Both the position numbers and the translations under genes were made by a program. A DNA stretch of 64,000 nt, taken from the NCBI RefSeq assembly GCF_001426995.1, contig NZ_LMFY01000003.1, positions 1-64,000 of the forward strand, written 5' to 3'. Positions 1 through 9,077 of the stretch are shown one piece after another. This DNA comes from Microbacterium sp. Root553. Its GTDB lineage: Bacteria > Actinomycetota > Actinomycetes > Actinomycetales > Microbacteriaceae. Each line of letters opens with the position of its first letter. The first letter of the stretch is position 1. The notes below the pieces were generated by a model that was given only the letters and a program-made list of their open reading frames with translations, had not been told where the DNA came from and made no database searches.

Positions 1-91
1 GCCCGGTTACATTCCGAACCCGGAAGCTAAGCCTCACAGCGCCGATGGTACTGCAGGGGGGACCCTGTGGGAGAGTAGGACACCGCCGGAC
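1..91 (+). rRNA. rrf: 5S ribosomal RNA, 3' part
   Basis: The first 91 bases match the conserved 3' three quarters of an actinobacterial 5S rRNA. They contain the loop-B/C segment CATTCCGAACCCGGAAGCTAA, the CGCCGATGGTACTGC segment and the GGGAGAGTAGGACACCGCCGGAC end. The 5' quarter lies outside the window. An intrinsic terminator follows 12 bases later, so this is probably the last gene of an rRNA operon read rightward. The 3' end is placed by similarity and may be off by a few bases. Confidence 0.95.
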
Positions 92-102
92 TTCTTTTAT
101 AC

Positions 103-134
103 AGAAAAGCCACCCAATGTTGGGTGGCTTTTCT
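103..134 (+). terminator. Intrinsic terminator of the rRNA operon
   Basis: A perfect 15-bp inverted repeat has arms at 103-117 and 120-134 and a two-base apparent loop. The stem core GCCACCC/GGGTGGC is flanked by A and T runs, so both strands end in a U tract. It lies just after the 5S gene and about 57 bases from the end of the convergent histidine kinase gene, so it can serve both directions. Confidence 0.9.
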
Positions 135-191
135 GCGTTAACGTGCGCGCATCGGTAGCGGTCTACCGTGTTCGCGCACCGGGCACTGCGC

Positions 192-1127
192 TCAGTGCGT
201 GGGCTGCAGCGGGAGTCGCAACGTCACCAGGCTGCCCGCACCCTCGGCGGAGCGGATGGAGACGTCCCCGCCATGAAGCCGCATCACGGTCGTCACCAGT
301 GAGAGTCCGATGCCGGAACCGCTCACATCACGCGCGTTCTGTGCGCGCGCCAGCTCGTCGAAGACGAGGGGGAGCTCGGCCGCGGGGATTCCCCGGCCGG
401 CATCCGCCACCTCGATGAGAGCCCACCCCTCGTGCTCGCGCAGGCGCACCTCGATGGGCCCCGAGGCCGAGTACTTCGCTGCGTTGGTCAGCACGTTGTC
501 GACCGCCAGCGACACGAGGTCGAGGTCGAGGGCGAGCGGAGGCACGGCCCACGGGACGCGGGTCACCGACAGCGTCACCCGACCTCGCGCCGCAGGCTGC
601 TGGTCGACGAGTGCCTCGATGGCCTCGTTCAGCACATCTTCGAGCACGACCGTCTCGGTCTCGAGCGGCCTGCTCTCGAGCTCTGCGAGCTTGCGCAGAT
701 CGCGCACGAGGGTGCTGAGCTTCGTCGCCTGCAGGTCCACCGTGCGCCACGCGTCCCGGTCGTCGCCGTCCTGCGCGGCGACAGCGGTCGCGCGGATCGC
801 GGTGAGCGGGTTCTTCAGCTCATGGTCGAGCCGCGCAAGGAACCGACGGTGCTCGGCGCGCGCCTGAGATGCGGCGGCCTGTGCGGAGGTGGCGCGCGAT
901 TCCTCGAGCCGGGCGTTCCTGCGCGCTCGGCCGCGGCGTGCCAGCAGCAGGGACAGCGGCACTGCCGAGACCATGGCCCCGCCGATGGCCACACCGGCCG
1001 GGAGCGCGAGGTCGATCGCCAGGATCCTCGGGTCGCCGGCGAGGAGCATGCTGCCGGCCACGGCCGCGCACGCGACGATCGGCACCGCCGTGAGAATCCC
1101 GAGGGCGACGTCGGGCGCCCGCGTCAT
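192..1127 (-). CDS. Sensor histidine kinase
   Basis: Membrane sensor kinase of 311 residues that should phosphorylate the response regulator encoded just upstream. Two hydrophobic segments (about residues 8-30 and 38-63) are joined by a very short extracellular link, so no large sensor domain is exposed. The dimerisation helix carries H102 in a DHELKNPLTA motif. The ATPase domain has N215 (NVLTNAAKYS), the G1 box DAGRG at 242-246 and a G2 box GSGIGLSL near 270-277. The start chosen is the ATG at 1125-1127, which overlaps the regulator's stop as ATGA. A longer reading frame to 1277 lies inside the regulator gene and is unlikely. The signal sensed is unknown. Confidence 0.9.
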   Translation of the reverse strand: MTRAPDVALGILTAVPIVACAAVAGSMLLAGDPRILAIDLALPAGVAIGGAMVSAVPLSLLLARRGRARRNARLEESRATSAQAAASQARAEHRRFLARLDHELKNPLTAIRATAVAAQDGDDRDAWRTVDLQATKLSTLVRDLRKLAELESRPLETETVVLEDVLNEAIEALVDQQPAARGRVTLSVTRVPWAVPPLALDLDLVSLAVDNVLTNAAKYSASGPIEVRLREHEGWALIEVADAGRGIPAAELPLVFDELARAQNARDVSGSGIGLSLVTTVMRLHGGDVSIRSAEGAGSLVTLRLPLQPTH

Positions 1128-1843
1128 ACTGCGCTCACTCTCGCGGCGAACTGGTACCCCATGCTCTGCGCCGTCTCGATGAGGCGTGTCTCGGCATGAT
1201 TGTCGCCCAGTGCTCGACGCAGTTCCGCGATGCGGTGATCCACCGCGCGGCTCGACGTCGCGAACTCGAAGCCCCACAGCGTCGACAGCAGCCGCTCCCG
1301 GGAATGGACCTCCTGCGGATGCAGCATCAGGTACTCCAGAAGCATGAACGCCTTCGGCGTCAGCGAGACCTCGTCGGCTCCGCGCCAGACGCGGCGCGCC
1401 GTGCGGTCGAGCGTCAGAGTGCCCGCCTGCAATCGGGCCGCTGCCCGCAGCGACCCTGCGCCCTGGGCGGTCCGTCGCAGCACCGCTCTGATGCGCGAGA
1501 TGAGCTCGTGAGGATCGAAGGGCTTGTTGAGATAGTCATCGGCACCCTCGTCGAGTGCCGCGCTGCGCTCCCAGGACTCGCCGACCTGGGTGAGCAGGAT
1601 GATCGGCAACCACAGCTGTCGCGCTCTGATCTGGCGCACGAACTCCCTGCCGTCGACGTGCGGCATCAGCACATCGCAGACGACGAGATCGGGAACGTCG
1701 CGCGCCACCTCGAGGAGGCCGATCCTTCCGTCCTGGGCGACGCGCACGTCGAAGCCGCTGCGATCGAGGAACGCGGCGAGGGCGTCGGTGATGGCCGCGT
1801 CATCGTCGACGAGGAGGATCCGGGGGCGCTCGGCGATGTCCAC
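1124..1843 (-). CDS. Response regulator, OmpR/PhoB type
   Basis: DNA-binding response regulator of 239 residues. The receiver domain (about 8-122) has the acidic pair D14-D15, phospho-acceptor D57 in a DVLMPHVDG motif, T85 and K107. The C-terminal half is a winged-helix domain ending in the typical RRALGDN and GYQF segments. It is translationally coupled to the histidine kinase by a 4-bp overlap. Its own start lies only 3 bases past the end of the DUF3060 lipoprotein gene, so all three may share a transcript running from the lipoproteins into the kinase. Targets cannot be read from the sequence, but the two lipoprotein genes are obvious candidates. Confidence 0.92.
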   Translation of the reverse strand: MDIAERPRILLVDDDAAITDALAAFLDRSGFDVRVAQDGRIGLLEVARDVPDLVVCDVLMPHVDGREFVRQIRARQLWLPIILLTQVGESWERSAALDEGADDYLNKPFDPHELISRIRAVLRRTAQGAGSLRAAARLQAGTLTLDRTARRVWRGADEVSLTPKAFMLLEYLMLHPQEVHSRERLLSTLWGFEFATSSRAVDHRIAELRRALGDNHAETRLIETAQSMGYQFAARVSAV

Positions 1844-1846
1844 CGG

Positions 1847-2407
1847 TCAGCCCTTCTTCAGTGTGTTCGCGGAACCGCGGTCGTCGACGGTGGGGGTCGC
1901 GCCTTCCCAGAAGATCGAGCTCGCGCTGCCCGTCACGGTGATCGCGTCCACCTCGCGGACGTACACCACCGTGCCGCTGCCGGAGAGCGTCACCGCTCCC
2001 ACGTCGTCGGCGATCACCACGCCCGCGTCGATCTCGATCACGAGGTCGGCACACGGCCCCTCCACCCGGATCACCGCGCCGTCGGACGTCAGGGGATCGG
2101 TCGGGCACGGCATCGTCGTCGTGGCCGCGTCGCTCAATCGCGCTCGTTCGGCCTGCCCCGCGGCGCTCAGTCCCGCGTCGGCGGAGGGGCGCGAGCCGGC
2201 GGACGGCTCGGGGTCCGGCGACGGGTCCGGAGACGAGTCGGGCGACGGGGCGTCGTCCGACGGGGAACCGGCCTCCGACGGCGATGAGGCCGTCGCGGAT
2301 GAGGCGGACGGCTGCGTCGGGTCGACGATGTCGACAGAGCATCCGCTCAGAACCACGACGAGCAGCAATGCCGTCAGCGGGGCGGAGGTCGCAGTGGTGC
2401 GGCGCAT
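1847..2407 (-). CDS. DUF3060 lipoprotein
   Basis: Exported lipoprotein of 186 residues. The N terminus has a short basic region, a hydrophobic stretch and a lipobox VLSGC with the modified cysteine near residue 23. An acidic, Ser/Pro/Asp-rich linker of about 70 residues follows, then a C-terminal region of short beta-strand repeats (TLSGSGTVVYV, ITVTGSASSIFW) typical of DUF3060. The start at 2407 is preferred because AGAGGA lies 8 bases upstream; an ATG at 2413 is almost on top of that site. It lies between the response regulator and an OmpA-type lipoprotein on the same strand. Its role is unknown beyond being a surface protein, perhaps a partner of the two-component system. Confidence 0.8.
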   Translation of the reverse strand: MRRTTATSAPLTALLLVVVLSGCSVDIVDPTQPSASSATASSPSEAGSPSDDAPSPDSSPDPSPDPEPSAGSRPSADAGLSAAGQAERARLSDAATTTMPCPTDPLTSDGAVIRVEGPCADLVIEIDAGVVIADDVGAVTLSGSGTVVYVREVDAITVTGSASSIFWEGATPTVDDRGSANTLKKG

Positions 2408-2468
2408 GCACATATCCTCTCGTGCCCGACGGCGTTCATGATGTTCTGCGGAACAGAATGTCGGCGGG

Positions 2469-3692
2469 TCAGAACGCTGCGGGGATGAAGATCTCCACCC
2501 GACGGTTGAGCTGACGTCCGGCCGGGTTGTCGACGCCGTCGATCTCGTTCGCAGCGACGGGCCGCGTCTCGCCGAAGCCCTCGGCGCTGAGCGACGTCGT
2601 CACACCGCGCCCCTCGAGCCCGTCGACGACCGACTCGGCACGAGCTTCGGAGAGCGTCTGATTCTCGGCGTCCGTGCCGATCGCGTCGGTGTGGCCACTG
2701 ACGTGCGCCTCGGACACATCGAGAGTCGTGAACACGCGGGCCACCGCATCGAGCGTCGCTGCGGCGTCCGGACGGATCTCGCTGCGGTCGAAGTCGAACA
2801 GGACGCCGTCTTCGAAGGTCAGCGTCGTGCCGCACGACTCGAGCGGGGCGAGGGCGCCGAGGGGCGGGAACACCCCGAGTTCCGGTACCGGCGGCAGCGG
2901 TTCGGCATCGAGCAGCTGGCCGCCCACCCGCGCCGTGCCGTCGCCGAAGTTCTGGATGGTGATGTCGCCGTCGGTGTAGTTCCCGGATCCGTCGCCGAAG
3001 TTCTGGATGGTGGTCTCGCCGTCGGTGTAGTTCCCGGATCCGTCGCCGAAGTTCTGGATGGTGGTCTCGCCGTCGGTGTAGTTCCCCGAGCCGTCGCCGA
3101 AGATCTGCACGGTCTTCGATGCATCCGTGTAGTTTCCTGCGCCGTCGCCGAAGTTCTGGATCGTGACGGTGCCGTCGGTGTAGGTACCCGCGCCGTCGCC
3201 GAAGTTCTGGATCGTCACGCCGTTGATCGTGGAGGTGCCCGACCCGTCGCCGAAGTTCTGTACGGAGCCGTCGGGTCCCGTGAAGGCCCCGGAGCCGTCG
3301 CCGTACAGATACGCGGTGCCGTTGCCCGAGATCACGGTGCCGTCGGCATCGCAGTGGGCCGGCGTCGCGACGACTCCCGGGATGCCGACGAGAGCCGCGT
3401 TGACCTCGATCGTGAAGGCCGACGCCGAGGAGTCGAGCAGCGACAGATCGGGGAGCACGAACAGGGGGATCGGCGGGAACTGCCCCACGTCGTACCCCGA
3501 GACGGTGAGCGCGGACGGGCCGGTGCTCGTGGGCGCCGGCGTGGATGCGGCGGGCGCGGCCGTCGACGGCGCCGGAGTGCCGGAGGGCTCCGCAGCGCAT
3601 CCGGACAGGATCAGAGCGGCCGCACTTCCGAGCGCGAGACCGAGGGCGAGGCCACGGCGGATGCGGTGCGGAGCGCGGGGTGTCGAGGTCAT
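2469..3692 (-). CDS. OmpA-domain lipoprotein with 17-residue tandem repeats
   Basis: Surface lipoprotein of 407 residues. A basic N terminus and hydrophobic stretch lead to the lipobox LILSGC. The middle holds eight units of a 17-residue repeat with consensus IQNFGDGSGNYTDGETT, encoded by exact 51-bp periods. The C-terminal domain is OmpA/MotB-like, with the peptidoglycan-binding signature FDFDRSEIRPDA, an SGHTDAIG motif and a closing NRRVEI segment. Such a protein would be anchored in the membrane and bind diaminopimelate or a related site in the wall. The start chosen is the ATG just before the signal peptide. The open frame extends upstream to 3893 through a hexapeptide repeat, but that would bury the signal peptide. 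It lies upstream of the DUF3060 gene on the same strand. Confidence 0.85.
   Translation of the reverse strand: MTSTPRAPHRIRRGLALGLALGSAAALILSGCAAEPSGTPAPSTAAPAASTPAPTSTGPSALTVSGYDVGQFPPIPLFVLPDLSLLDSSASAFTIEVNAALVGIPGVVATPAHCDADGTVISGNGTAYLYGDGSGAFTGPDGSVQNFGDGSGTSTINGVTIQNFGDGAGTYTDGTVTIQNFGDGAGNYTDASKTVQIFGDGSGNYTDGETTIQNFGDGSGNYTDGETTIQNFGDGSGNYTDGDITIQNFGDGTARVGGQLLDAEPLPPVPELGVFPPLGALAPLESCGTTLTFEDGVLFDFDRSEIRPDAAATLDAVARVFTTLDVSEAHVSGHTDAIGTDAENQTLSEARAESVVDGLEGRGVTTSLSAEGFGETRPVAANEIDGVDNPAGRQLNRRVEIFIPAAF
2940..3305 (-). repeat. 51-bp tandem repeat inside the OmpA-domain gene
   Basis: On the plus strand the word GTTCTGGAT or a close variant recurs at 2949, 3000, 3051, 3102, 3153, 3204 and 3255, exactly 51 bases apart. 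A more diverged unit follows near 3306. Neighbouring copies between 2949 and 3101 are almost identical, while outer copies have drifted, which suggests recent copying in the centre. Each unit encodes 17 residues, so gain or loss of a copy keeps the frame. Confidence 0.93.
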
Positions 3693-3744
3693 GCTTCGAG
3701 AGTAGTCAGCGGATGTCGCGGCCGTGTCGCGCCGATGTCGCAAC

Positions 3745-3804
3745 TCTGCGACACGGAGAGGCTCTGCGACGCAGAGAGGCTCTGCGACACGGAGAGGCTC
3801 TGCG
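3745..3804. repeat. 18-bp tandem repeat upstream of the OmpA-domain gene
   Basis: Three full copies of an 18-bp unit, TCTGCGACACGGAGAGGC, lie at 3745-3762, 3763-3780 and 3781-3798, followed by a partial copy. The middle copy differs by a few bases. Within each unit CTCTGCGACACGGAGAG is a near-palindrome, as expected of a protein-binding iteron. The block sits between the stop of the IclR-type gene and the start of the OmpA-domain gene, both on the minus strand, so it would lie in the promoter or leader of the latter. Function is unproven. Confidence 0.8.
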
Positions 3805-3825
3805 CGACACTCGCTGCCCGTGTGC

Positions 3826-4602
3826 TCACCGCGCCATGCGCGCTTCGAGAGCGGAAGCCGTGTCACGCACCGCTGCGGCCAGCACGCCCTCATCGAGATC
3901 GCCGCCTGCCCAGGTGACCGCGACGGCCGCGAGGGGCCATCCCGTGCGATCGCTCACGACAGCCCCGACGCTGCGGAGGCCGTCGGCGACCTCGCTGTCC
4001 TCCGTCGCATATCCGCGTGCGCGCACGGTGCGCAGCAGTTCCCGGAGGGCGCTCGGCGTGCGCGGCCCGAGGCCCGTGCGATCGGGGAACGCGGAGGCGC
4101 TCGGGTACAGCGCACGCACCTGCTCGCGGGGGAGGGCGGCGAGCATGGCGCGGCCCGACGCCGTGAGGTGCGCGGGAAGACGCACGCCCACGTCGGTGAT
4201 CAGGGCCTGACGACGCGGCGCCCTCTCTTCGACGATGTAGAGGACGTCGCCGCCGCTCATGACCGCGAGGTGCGCGCTCTCGCCGAGGCGGTCCGAGAGG
4301 GCGGCGATGAGCGGGCGACCCAGGCGGGCGAGCGGCTGCTGGCGGGCATAGCCGCCCGCGAGCTCGAACGCAGAGGTGCCGAGACTCCAGCGCCTCTCCT
4401 CTCTCAGGTGCAGGACGAAGCCGTGCGCGGCCAGGGTGGTGAGCAGGTGGTAGACGGTCGACCGGGGGAGGGCGAGTTCGCGGGCGATCGCCGAGGCGGC
4501 GACAGGGGCAGGACGTCCGGCCAGATGGCGCAGGATGCGCAGGGTGTTGTCCGCCGCCGGCACCTGGCGGGCGGCATCCGAGTTGTCTGGGATCACAGAC
4601 AA
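3826..4602 (-). CDS. IclR-family regulator, likely of the hut operon
   Basis: DNA-binding regulator of 258 residues. The N-terminal winged helix (about 20-75) includes ADNTLRILRHLA and the recognition region LPRSTVYHLLTTLAAHGFV. The C-terminal IclR effector domain (about 85-250) has the typical SGRAMLAALP segment. It is transcribed away from hutH, with only 52 bases between the two start codons, so it very probably controls the histidine-degradation operon. Urocanate or histidine would be the natural effector, but this is inferred from position only. IclR proteins can repress or activate, and the direction cannot be told here. Confidence 0.9.
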   Translation of the reverse strand: MSVIPDNSDAARQVPAADNTLRILRHLAGRPAPVAASAIARELALPRSTVYHLLTTLAAHGFVLHLREERRWSLGTSAFELAGGYARQQPLARLGRPLIAALSDRLGESAHLAVMSGGDVLYIVEERAPRRQALITDVGVRLPAHLTASGRAMLAALPREQVRALYPSASAFPDRTGLGPRTPSALRELLRTVRARGYATEDSEVADGLRSVGAVVSDRTGWPLAAVAVTWAGGDLDEGVLAAAVRDTASALEARMAR

Positions 4603-4654
4603 AGGATGTCATGATCGGGTATCGCATGCACCGTCGCCGGTGTGGAATCGAGAT
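4603..4654. promoter_or_regulatory. Divergent IclR/hutH control region
   Basis: The 52 bases between the IclR-type gene and hutH must hold both promoters. A small inverted repeat CACCG-TCGC-CGGTG at 4629-4642 lies just upstream of hutH and is the best candidate operator. The hutH start is preceded by GGAATCGAG, a weak ribosome-binding site. Assignment of the operator is inference. Confidence 0.4.
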
Positions 4655-6211
4655 ATGAGTGAATTGACCCCTGCACGAGACGGCGATGCGATCCTCGTCG
4701 GCGATGCGCCCCTCAGCCGCGCCGACGTCGTCTCGGTCGCCCGGCACGGCGCGCCCGTCGCGCTCAGCCCCGCCGCCCTCGATCGGGTGGCCGAGACGCG
4801 TGGTGTGATCGACGCGTTGGCCGCCGATCCGCATCCGCATTACGGCGTCTCGACCGGTTTCGGGGCGCTCGCGACCACGTTCATCGCTCCCGACCGGCGA
4901 CTGCAGCTGCAGGCGAGCCTGATCCGCTCGCACGCCGCGGGCACAGGTGCCGACGTGGAGCGCGAGGTCGTCCGCGGCCTGCAGCTGCTGCGCCTGCAGA
5001 CGCTGGCCTCCGGGCGCACCGGCGTGCGACCGGTGGTCGTCGAGACCTACGCGGCGCTCCTCAACGAGGGGATCACCCCCGTCGTGCGCGAGTACGGGTC
5101 GCTCGGATGCTCGGGCGATCTCGCCCCGCTCGCCCACATCGCGCTCGCCACGATGGGGGAGGGAGAGGTGCGGGACGCGGCGGGAGCGCTCGTCCCCGCG
5201 GCCGATGCGCTCGCCGCCGCCGGGATCACTCCTCTCACGCTCGTCGAGAAGGAAGGGCTGGCGCTCATCAACGGCACCGACGGCATGCTCGGGATGCTGG
5301 TGCTCGCGCTCCACGATCTCGAGACGCTGCTGCTGACCGCCGACATGGCGGCGGCGATGTCGGTGGAGTCGCAGCTGGGCACGGATGCGGTCTTCGCGGC
5401 CGACCTCATGGCGCTGCGCCCGCAGCGGGGTCAGGCGGAATCGGCCGAGAACCTGCGGTCGTTCCTCGGCGACTCGCCCCTCGTGCACAGCCACAAGGGC
5501 CCGGAGGACGGACGCGTGCAGGACGCCTACTCGCTGCGCTGCTCACCGCAGGTGCACGGCACCGCCCGCGACACGGTGGGCTACGCCTCGATGATCGCCG
5601 ACCGCGAGCTGTGGAGCGTGATCGACAATCCCGTGATCACCCTCGACGGTCGCATCGAGTCGAACGGCAACTTCCACGGTGCACCCGTGGCGGCCGTCCT
5701 CGACTTCCTCGCGATCTCCGTCGCCGACGTCGCCTCGGTCTCGGAGCGACGAACGGATCGCGCTCTCGATCCCGCCCGCAATCACGGTCTGCCGCCGTTC
5801 CTCGCCGATGAGGTCGGCGTGGACTCCGGTCTGATGATCGCGCAGTACGCGGCGGCCGGCATCGTCTCCGAGCTCAAGCGCCTCGCCGTCCCGGCATCCG
5901 TCGACTCCATCCCGTCGTCGGCGATGCAGGAGGATCACGTCTCGATGGGATGGGCGGCCGCCCGCAAGCTGCGCCGTGCCGTCGACGGACTGGGTCGCGT
6001 GCTGGCGATCGAGATCCTCACCGGAGCGCGCGCTCTCGACCTCCGTGCGCCGCTGCAGGCGGGACCGGCGACCGGCGCCGTCCGCGACCTCGTGCGCACG
6101 GTCGCCGCAGGGCCCGGCCCCGATCGATACCTCTCACCCGACATGGAGGCCGTGACCGCGCTCGTGCAGTCCGGCGCCGTCGCCCGCATCGCGAAGGAGC
6201 ACGCGAAATGA
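4655..6211 (+). CDS. hutH: Histidine ammonia-lyase
   Basis: Removes ammonia from L-histidine to give urocanate, the first step of histidine breakdown in the cytosol. The 518-residue length fits the family. The MIO prosthetic group should form from C152-S153-G154 in the motif [12 protein letters not shown]; many family members have Ala in the first position. Y63 in HYGVSTGFG is the expected active-site tyrosine. The start is the ATG at 4655. The open frame reaches 40 codons further upstream into the IclR-type gene, but that part has no family similarity. The stop overlaps the hutU start as ATGA. Confidence 0.97.
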   Translation: MSELTPARDGDAILVGDAPLSRADVVSVARHGAPVALSPAALDRVAETRGVIDALAADPHPHYGVSTGFGALATTFIAPDRRLQLQASLIRSHAAGTGADVEREVVRGLQLLRLQTLASGRTGVRPVVVETYAALLNEGITPVVREYGSLGCSGDLAPLAHIALATMGEGEVRDAAGALVPAADALAAAGITPLTLVEKEGLALINGTDGMLGMLVLALHDLETLLLTADMAAAMSVESQLGTDAVFAADLMALRPQRGQAESAENLRSFLGDSPLVHSHKGPEDGRVQDAYSLRCSPQVHGTARDTVGYASMIADRELWSVIDNPVITLDGRIESNGNFHGAPVAAVLDFLAISVADVASVSERRTDRALDPARNHGLPPFLADEVGVDSGLMIAQYAAAGIVSELKRLAVPASVDSIPSSAMQEDHVSMGWAAARKLRRAVDGLGRVLAIEILTGARALDLRAPLQAGPATGAVRDLVRTVAAGPGPDRYLSPDMEAVTALVQSGAVARIAKEHAK

Positions 6212-7860
6212 CCACGACCCACAGGAACGTCCGCGCCGCGCGCGGCAACCAGCGCACCGCCAAGAGCTGGGGTGCGGAAGCCGCCAAGCGCATGCTCATG
6301 AACAACCTCGACCCCGAGGTCGCCGAGCATCCCGATGAGCTCGTCGTATACGGCGGGACGGGCAAGGCCGCGCGCAGCTGGGAGGCGTACGACGCGATCG
6401 TGCGCACGCTCGACGAGCTGGAGCCGGATGAGACCCTGCTCGTGCAGTCCGGCAAGCCCGTCGCCGTCTTCCGCACGCACGAGTGGGCGCCCCGGGTTCT
6501 CATCGCGAACTCCAATCTCGTCGGGGACTGGGCGACGTGGCCCGAGTTCCGCAAGCTCGAAGAGCTCGGTCTCATCATGTACGGCCAGATGACCGCGGGA
6601 TCGTGGATCTACATCGGCACCCAGGGGATCCTGCAGGGGACCTACGAGACCTTCTCGGCGGTCGCCCGTTCCCTCGGCCGTGACTCGCTGAAGGGCACGT
6701 TGACCCTGACCGGGGGCGCCGGAGGCATGGGCGGTGCGCAGCCGCTCGCCGTCACCCTCAACGACGGCGTCGTCCTCATCGTCGATGTCGACGAGTCCCG
6801 CCTCGCGCGGCGTGTGGAGCACGGCTACCTCGACGAGTACACGACGGATCTCGACGCCGCGGTGGCTCGGGTCGTCGCCGCGAAGGACGCCGGGGAGGCG
6901 CTCTCCGTGGGTGTCGTGGGCAACGCGGCCGAGGTCTTCCCCGAGCTGCTGCATCGCGGGGTGCCGATCGACATCGTCACCGACCAGACGAGCGCGCACG
7001 ACCCGCTCGCCTACCTGCCGGTGGGCACCTCGGTCGCGGACTGGAAGGCTGAGGCCGAGCGGGACGCGGAGGAGTTCACCCGCCGCTCGCGCCAGTCGAT
7101 GGCCCAGCACGTCGCGGCGATGGTCGCGTTCCAGGATGCGGGGGCCGCGGTGTTCGACTACGGCAACTCGATCCGCGCCGAGGCGCAGCTCGGCGGGTTC
7201 GACCGCGCGTTCGACTTCCCCGGTTTCGTGCCGGCCTACATCCGTCCGCAGTTCGAGGAGGGGCGCGGGCCCTTCCGCTGGGCGGCGCTCTCGGGCGACC
7301 CCGAGGACATCTACAAGACCGACCGTGCCATCGCCGAGCTCTTCCCCGACGACACGGCGCTGCATCGGTGGCTGGAGAAGGCGGGCGAGAAGGTGCATTT
7401 CGAGGGCCTGCCCGCACGGATCTGCTGGCTCGGCTACAAGGAGCGCCACCTCGCCGGACTCAAGTTCAACGAGATGGTCGCCTCGGGGGAGCTCTCGGCG
7501 CCCATCGTGATCGGGCGCGATCATCTCGACTCCGGATCCGTCGCCTCGCCGTACCGTGAGACCGAGTCCATGAAGGACGGGTCCGATGCGATCGCCGACT
7601 GGCCGCTGCTGAACGCACTGCTCAACACGGCATCCGGGGCCTCGTGGGTGTCGCTGCACCACGGCGGCGGTGTGGGGATCGGACGCTCGATCCACGCCGG
7701 CCAGGTGTCGGTGGCCGACGGGTCCGCGCTCGCCGCGGAGAAGCTGGAGCGGGTGCTGACCAACGACCCGGGAACCGGTGTCATGCGGCACGTCGACGCC
7801 GGCTACGAGCACGCACGTGATGTCGCCCGTGAGCGCGGGCTGAACGTGCCGATGCTGTGA
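6208..7860 (+). CDS. hutU: Urocanate hydratase
   Basis: Converts urocanate to imidazolonepropionate using tightly bound NAD+. The protein has 550 residues, the usual length. It carries the family segments [12 protein letters not shown] near the N terminus, [15 protein letters not shown], and the glycine-rich NAD-binding stretch [16 protein letters not shown]. The C-terminal part includes [16 protein letters not shown]. The start ATG overlaps the hutH stop and the stop overlaps the hutI GTG start, so the enzymes are translationally coupled. Confidence 0.97.
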   Translation: MTTTHRNVRAARGNQRTAKSWGAEAAKRMLMNNLDPEVAEHPDELVVYGGTGKAARSWEAYDAIVRTLDELEPDETLLVQSGKPVAVFRTHEWAPRVLIANSNLVGDWATWPEFRKLEELGLIMYGQMTAGSWIYIGTQGILQGTYETFSAVARSLGRDSLKGTLTLTGGAGGMGGAQPLAVTLNDGVVLIVDVDESRLARRVEHGYLDEYTTDLDAAVARVVAAKDAGEALSVGVVGNAAEVFPELLHRGVPIDIVTDQTSAHDPLAYLPVGTSVADWKAEAERDAEEFTRRSRQSMAQHVAAMVAFQDAGAAVFDYGNSIRAEAQLGGFDRAFDFPGFVPAYIRPQFEEGRGPFRWAALSGDPEDIYKTDRAIAELFPDDTALHRWLEKAGEKVHFEGLPARICWLGYKERHLAGLKFNEMVASGELSAPIVIGRDHLDSGSVASPYRETESMKDGSDAIADWPLLNALLNTASGASWVSLHHGGGVGIGRSIHAGQVSVADGSALAAEKLERVLTNDPGTGVMRHVDAGYEHARDVARERGLNVPML

Positions 7861-9077
7861 GCACCTCGCTGATCACGAACATCGGCGAGCTGACGACCAA
7901 CGTCGGCTCGCCGGACGGCGACCGCGTCGGCACGCGTCTCGATGCGGCCGTGCTGATCGACGGCGGACGGATCGCCTGGGTCGGATCGGCGGATGCTGCA
8001 CCCGGGGCCGACGAGATCGTCGACGCCGGCGGCCGCGCGGTCATCCCCGGCTTCGTCGACAGTCACAGCCACCTCGTGTTCGGGGGCGATCGGGCCGCCG
8101 AGTTCGAGGCGCGGATGGCCGGGCAGAGGTATGCCGCGGGCGGCATCCGCTCCACGGTCGCCGCGACGAGAGCGGCGAGCGACGACGAGCTCCGCGCCCG
8201 TCTGCGCGGCTTCGTCGACGAGCTTCTCGCGCAGGGCACGACGACAATCGAGGTCAAGAGCGGCTACGGGCTGAGCGTCGCGGACGAGGAGCGTCTCGTC
8301 CGGCTCGCCGCCGAGGTCACCCCCGAGGTCACTTTTCTCGGAGCTCACGTGGTGCCCGCGGAGTACGCCGACCGCGCCGACGAGTACGTCGATCTGGTGA
8401 CGGGGCCGATGCTCGACGCCTGCGCGCCGCACTCGAGGTGGATCGACGTGTTCTGCGAGACCGGCGCGTTCTCGGTCGTGCAGTCGCGGCGCGTGCTCGA
8501 GGCGGGCATCGCGAAGGGCCTCATGCCACGAGTGCACGCCAGCCAGCTCGGCCCGGGCGACGGCGTGCGCCTCGCCGTCGAGCTCGGTGCGGCGTCGATC
8601 GATCACGGCACCTACCTGACCGACGACGACATCGCCGCGCTCGCCGCCTCCGACACCGTGCTCACGCTGCTGCCCGGGGTCGAGTTCTCGACGCGCCAGC
8701 CGTACCCGAATGGGCGTCGACTGATCGATGCGGGTGTCACCGTGGCCCTCGCGTGCGACACGAACCCGGGCTCGAGCTTCACCTCGTCGATGCCGTTCTG
8801 CATCGCGATTGCAGTACGCGACATGGGCATGACACCTGCCGAGGCGGTGTGGGCGGCGACAGCCGGAGGAGCGCGGGCCTTGCGTCGCGACGACGTCGGC
8901 GCGATCACGCCGGGCGCACGGGCAGACCTCGTGCTGCTGGGCGCGCCCACACGCATCCACCTGGCATACCGACCTGGCGTCCCGCTGGTCGATCGGGTGT
9001 GGAAGGACGGTGCTGCGGTCTACGCGGCATCCGGAATCGCACGAGGAACGGATATCCATGGCTCTCTCGCACGATGA
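7857..9077 (+). CDS. hutI: Imidazolonepropionase
   Basis: Hydrolyses 4-imidazolone-5-propanoate to N-formimidoyl-L-glutamate. It is a 406-residue member of the amidohydrolase superfamily. The metal-binding HxH pair is H70 and H72 in [16 protein letters not shown]. Further ligands are expected in [17 protein letters not shown] and ALACDTNPG. Translation starts at a GTG that overlaps the hutU stop by four bases. The 3' end overlaps hutG by 20 bases, so all four hut genes form one transcription unit. Confidence 0.96.
   Translation: MSTSLITNIGELTTNVGSPDGDRVGTRLDAAVLIDGGRIAWVGSADAAPGADEIVDAGGRAVIPGFVDSHSHLVFGGDRAAEFEARMAGQRYAAGGIRSTVAATRAASDDELRARLRGFVDELLAQGTTTIEVKSGYGLSVADEERLVRLAAEVTPEVTFLGAHVVPAEYADRADEYVDLVTGPMLDACAPHSRWIDVFCETGAFSVVQSRRVLEAGIAKGLMPRVHASQLGPGDGVRLAVELGAASIDHGTYLTDDDIAALAASDTVLTLLPGVEFSTRQPYPNGRRLIDAGVTVALACDTNPGSSFTSSMPFCIAIAVRDMGMTPAEAVWAATAGGARALRRDDVGAITPGARADLVLLGAPTRIHLAYRPGVPLVDRVWKDGAAVYAASGIARGTDIHGSLAR

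Noticed and set aside
2940..3305. Possible CRISPR array
   Set aside because: The 51-bp units are contiguous, have no unique spacers, keep an open frame and encode a protein repeat.
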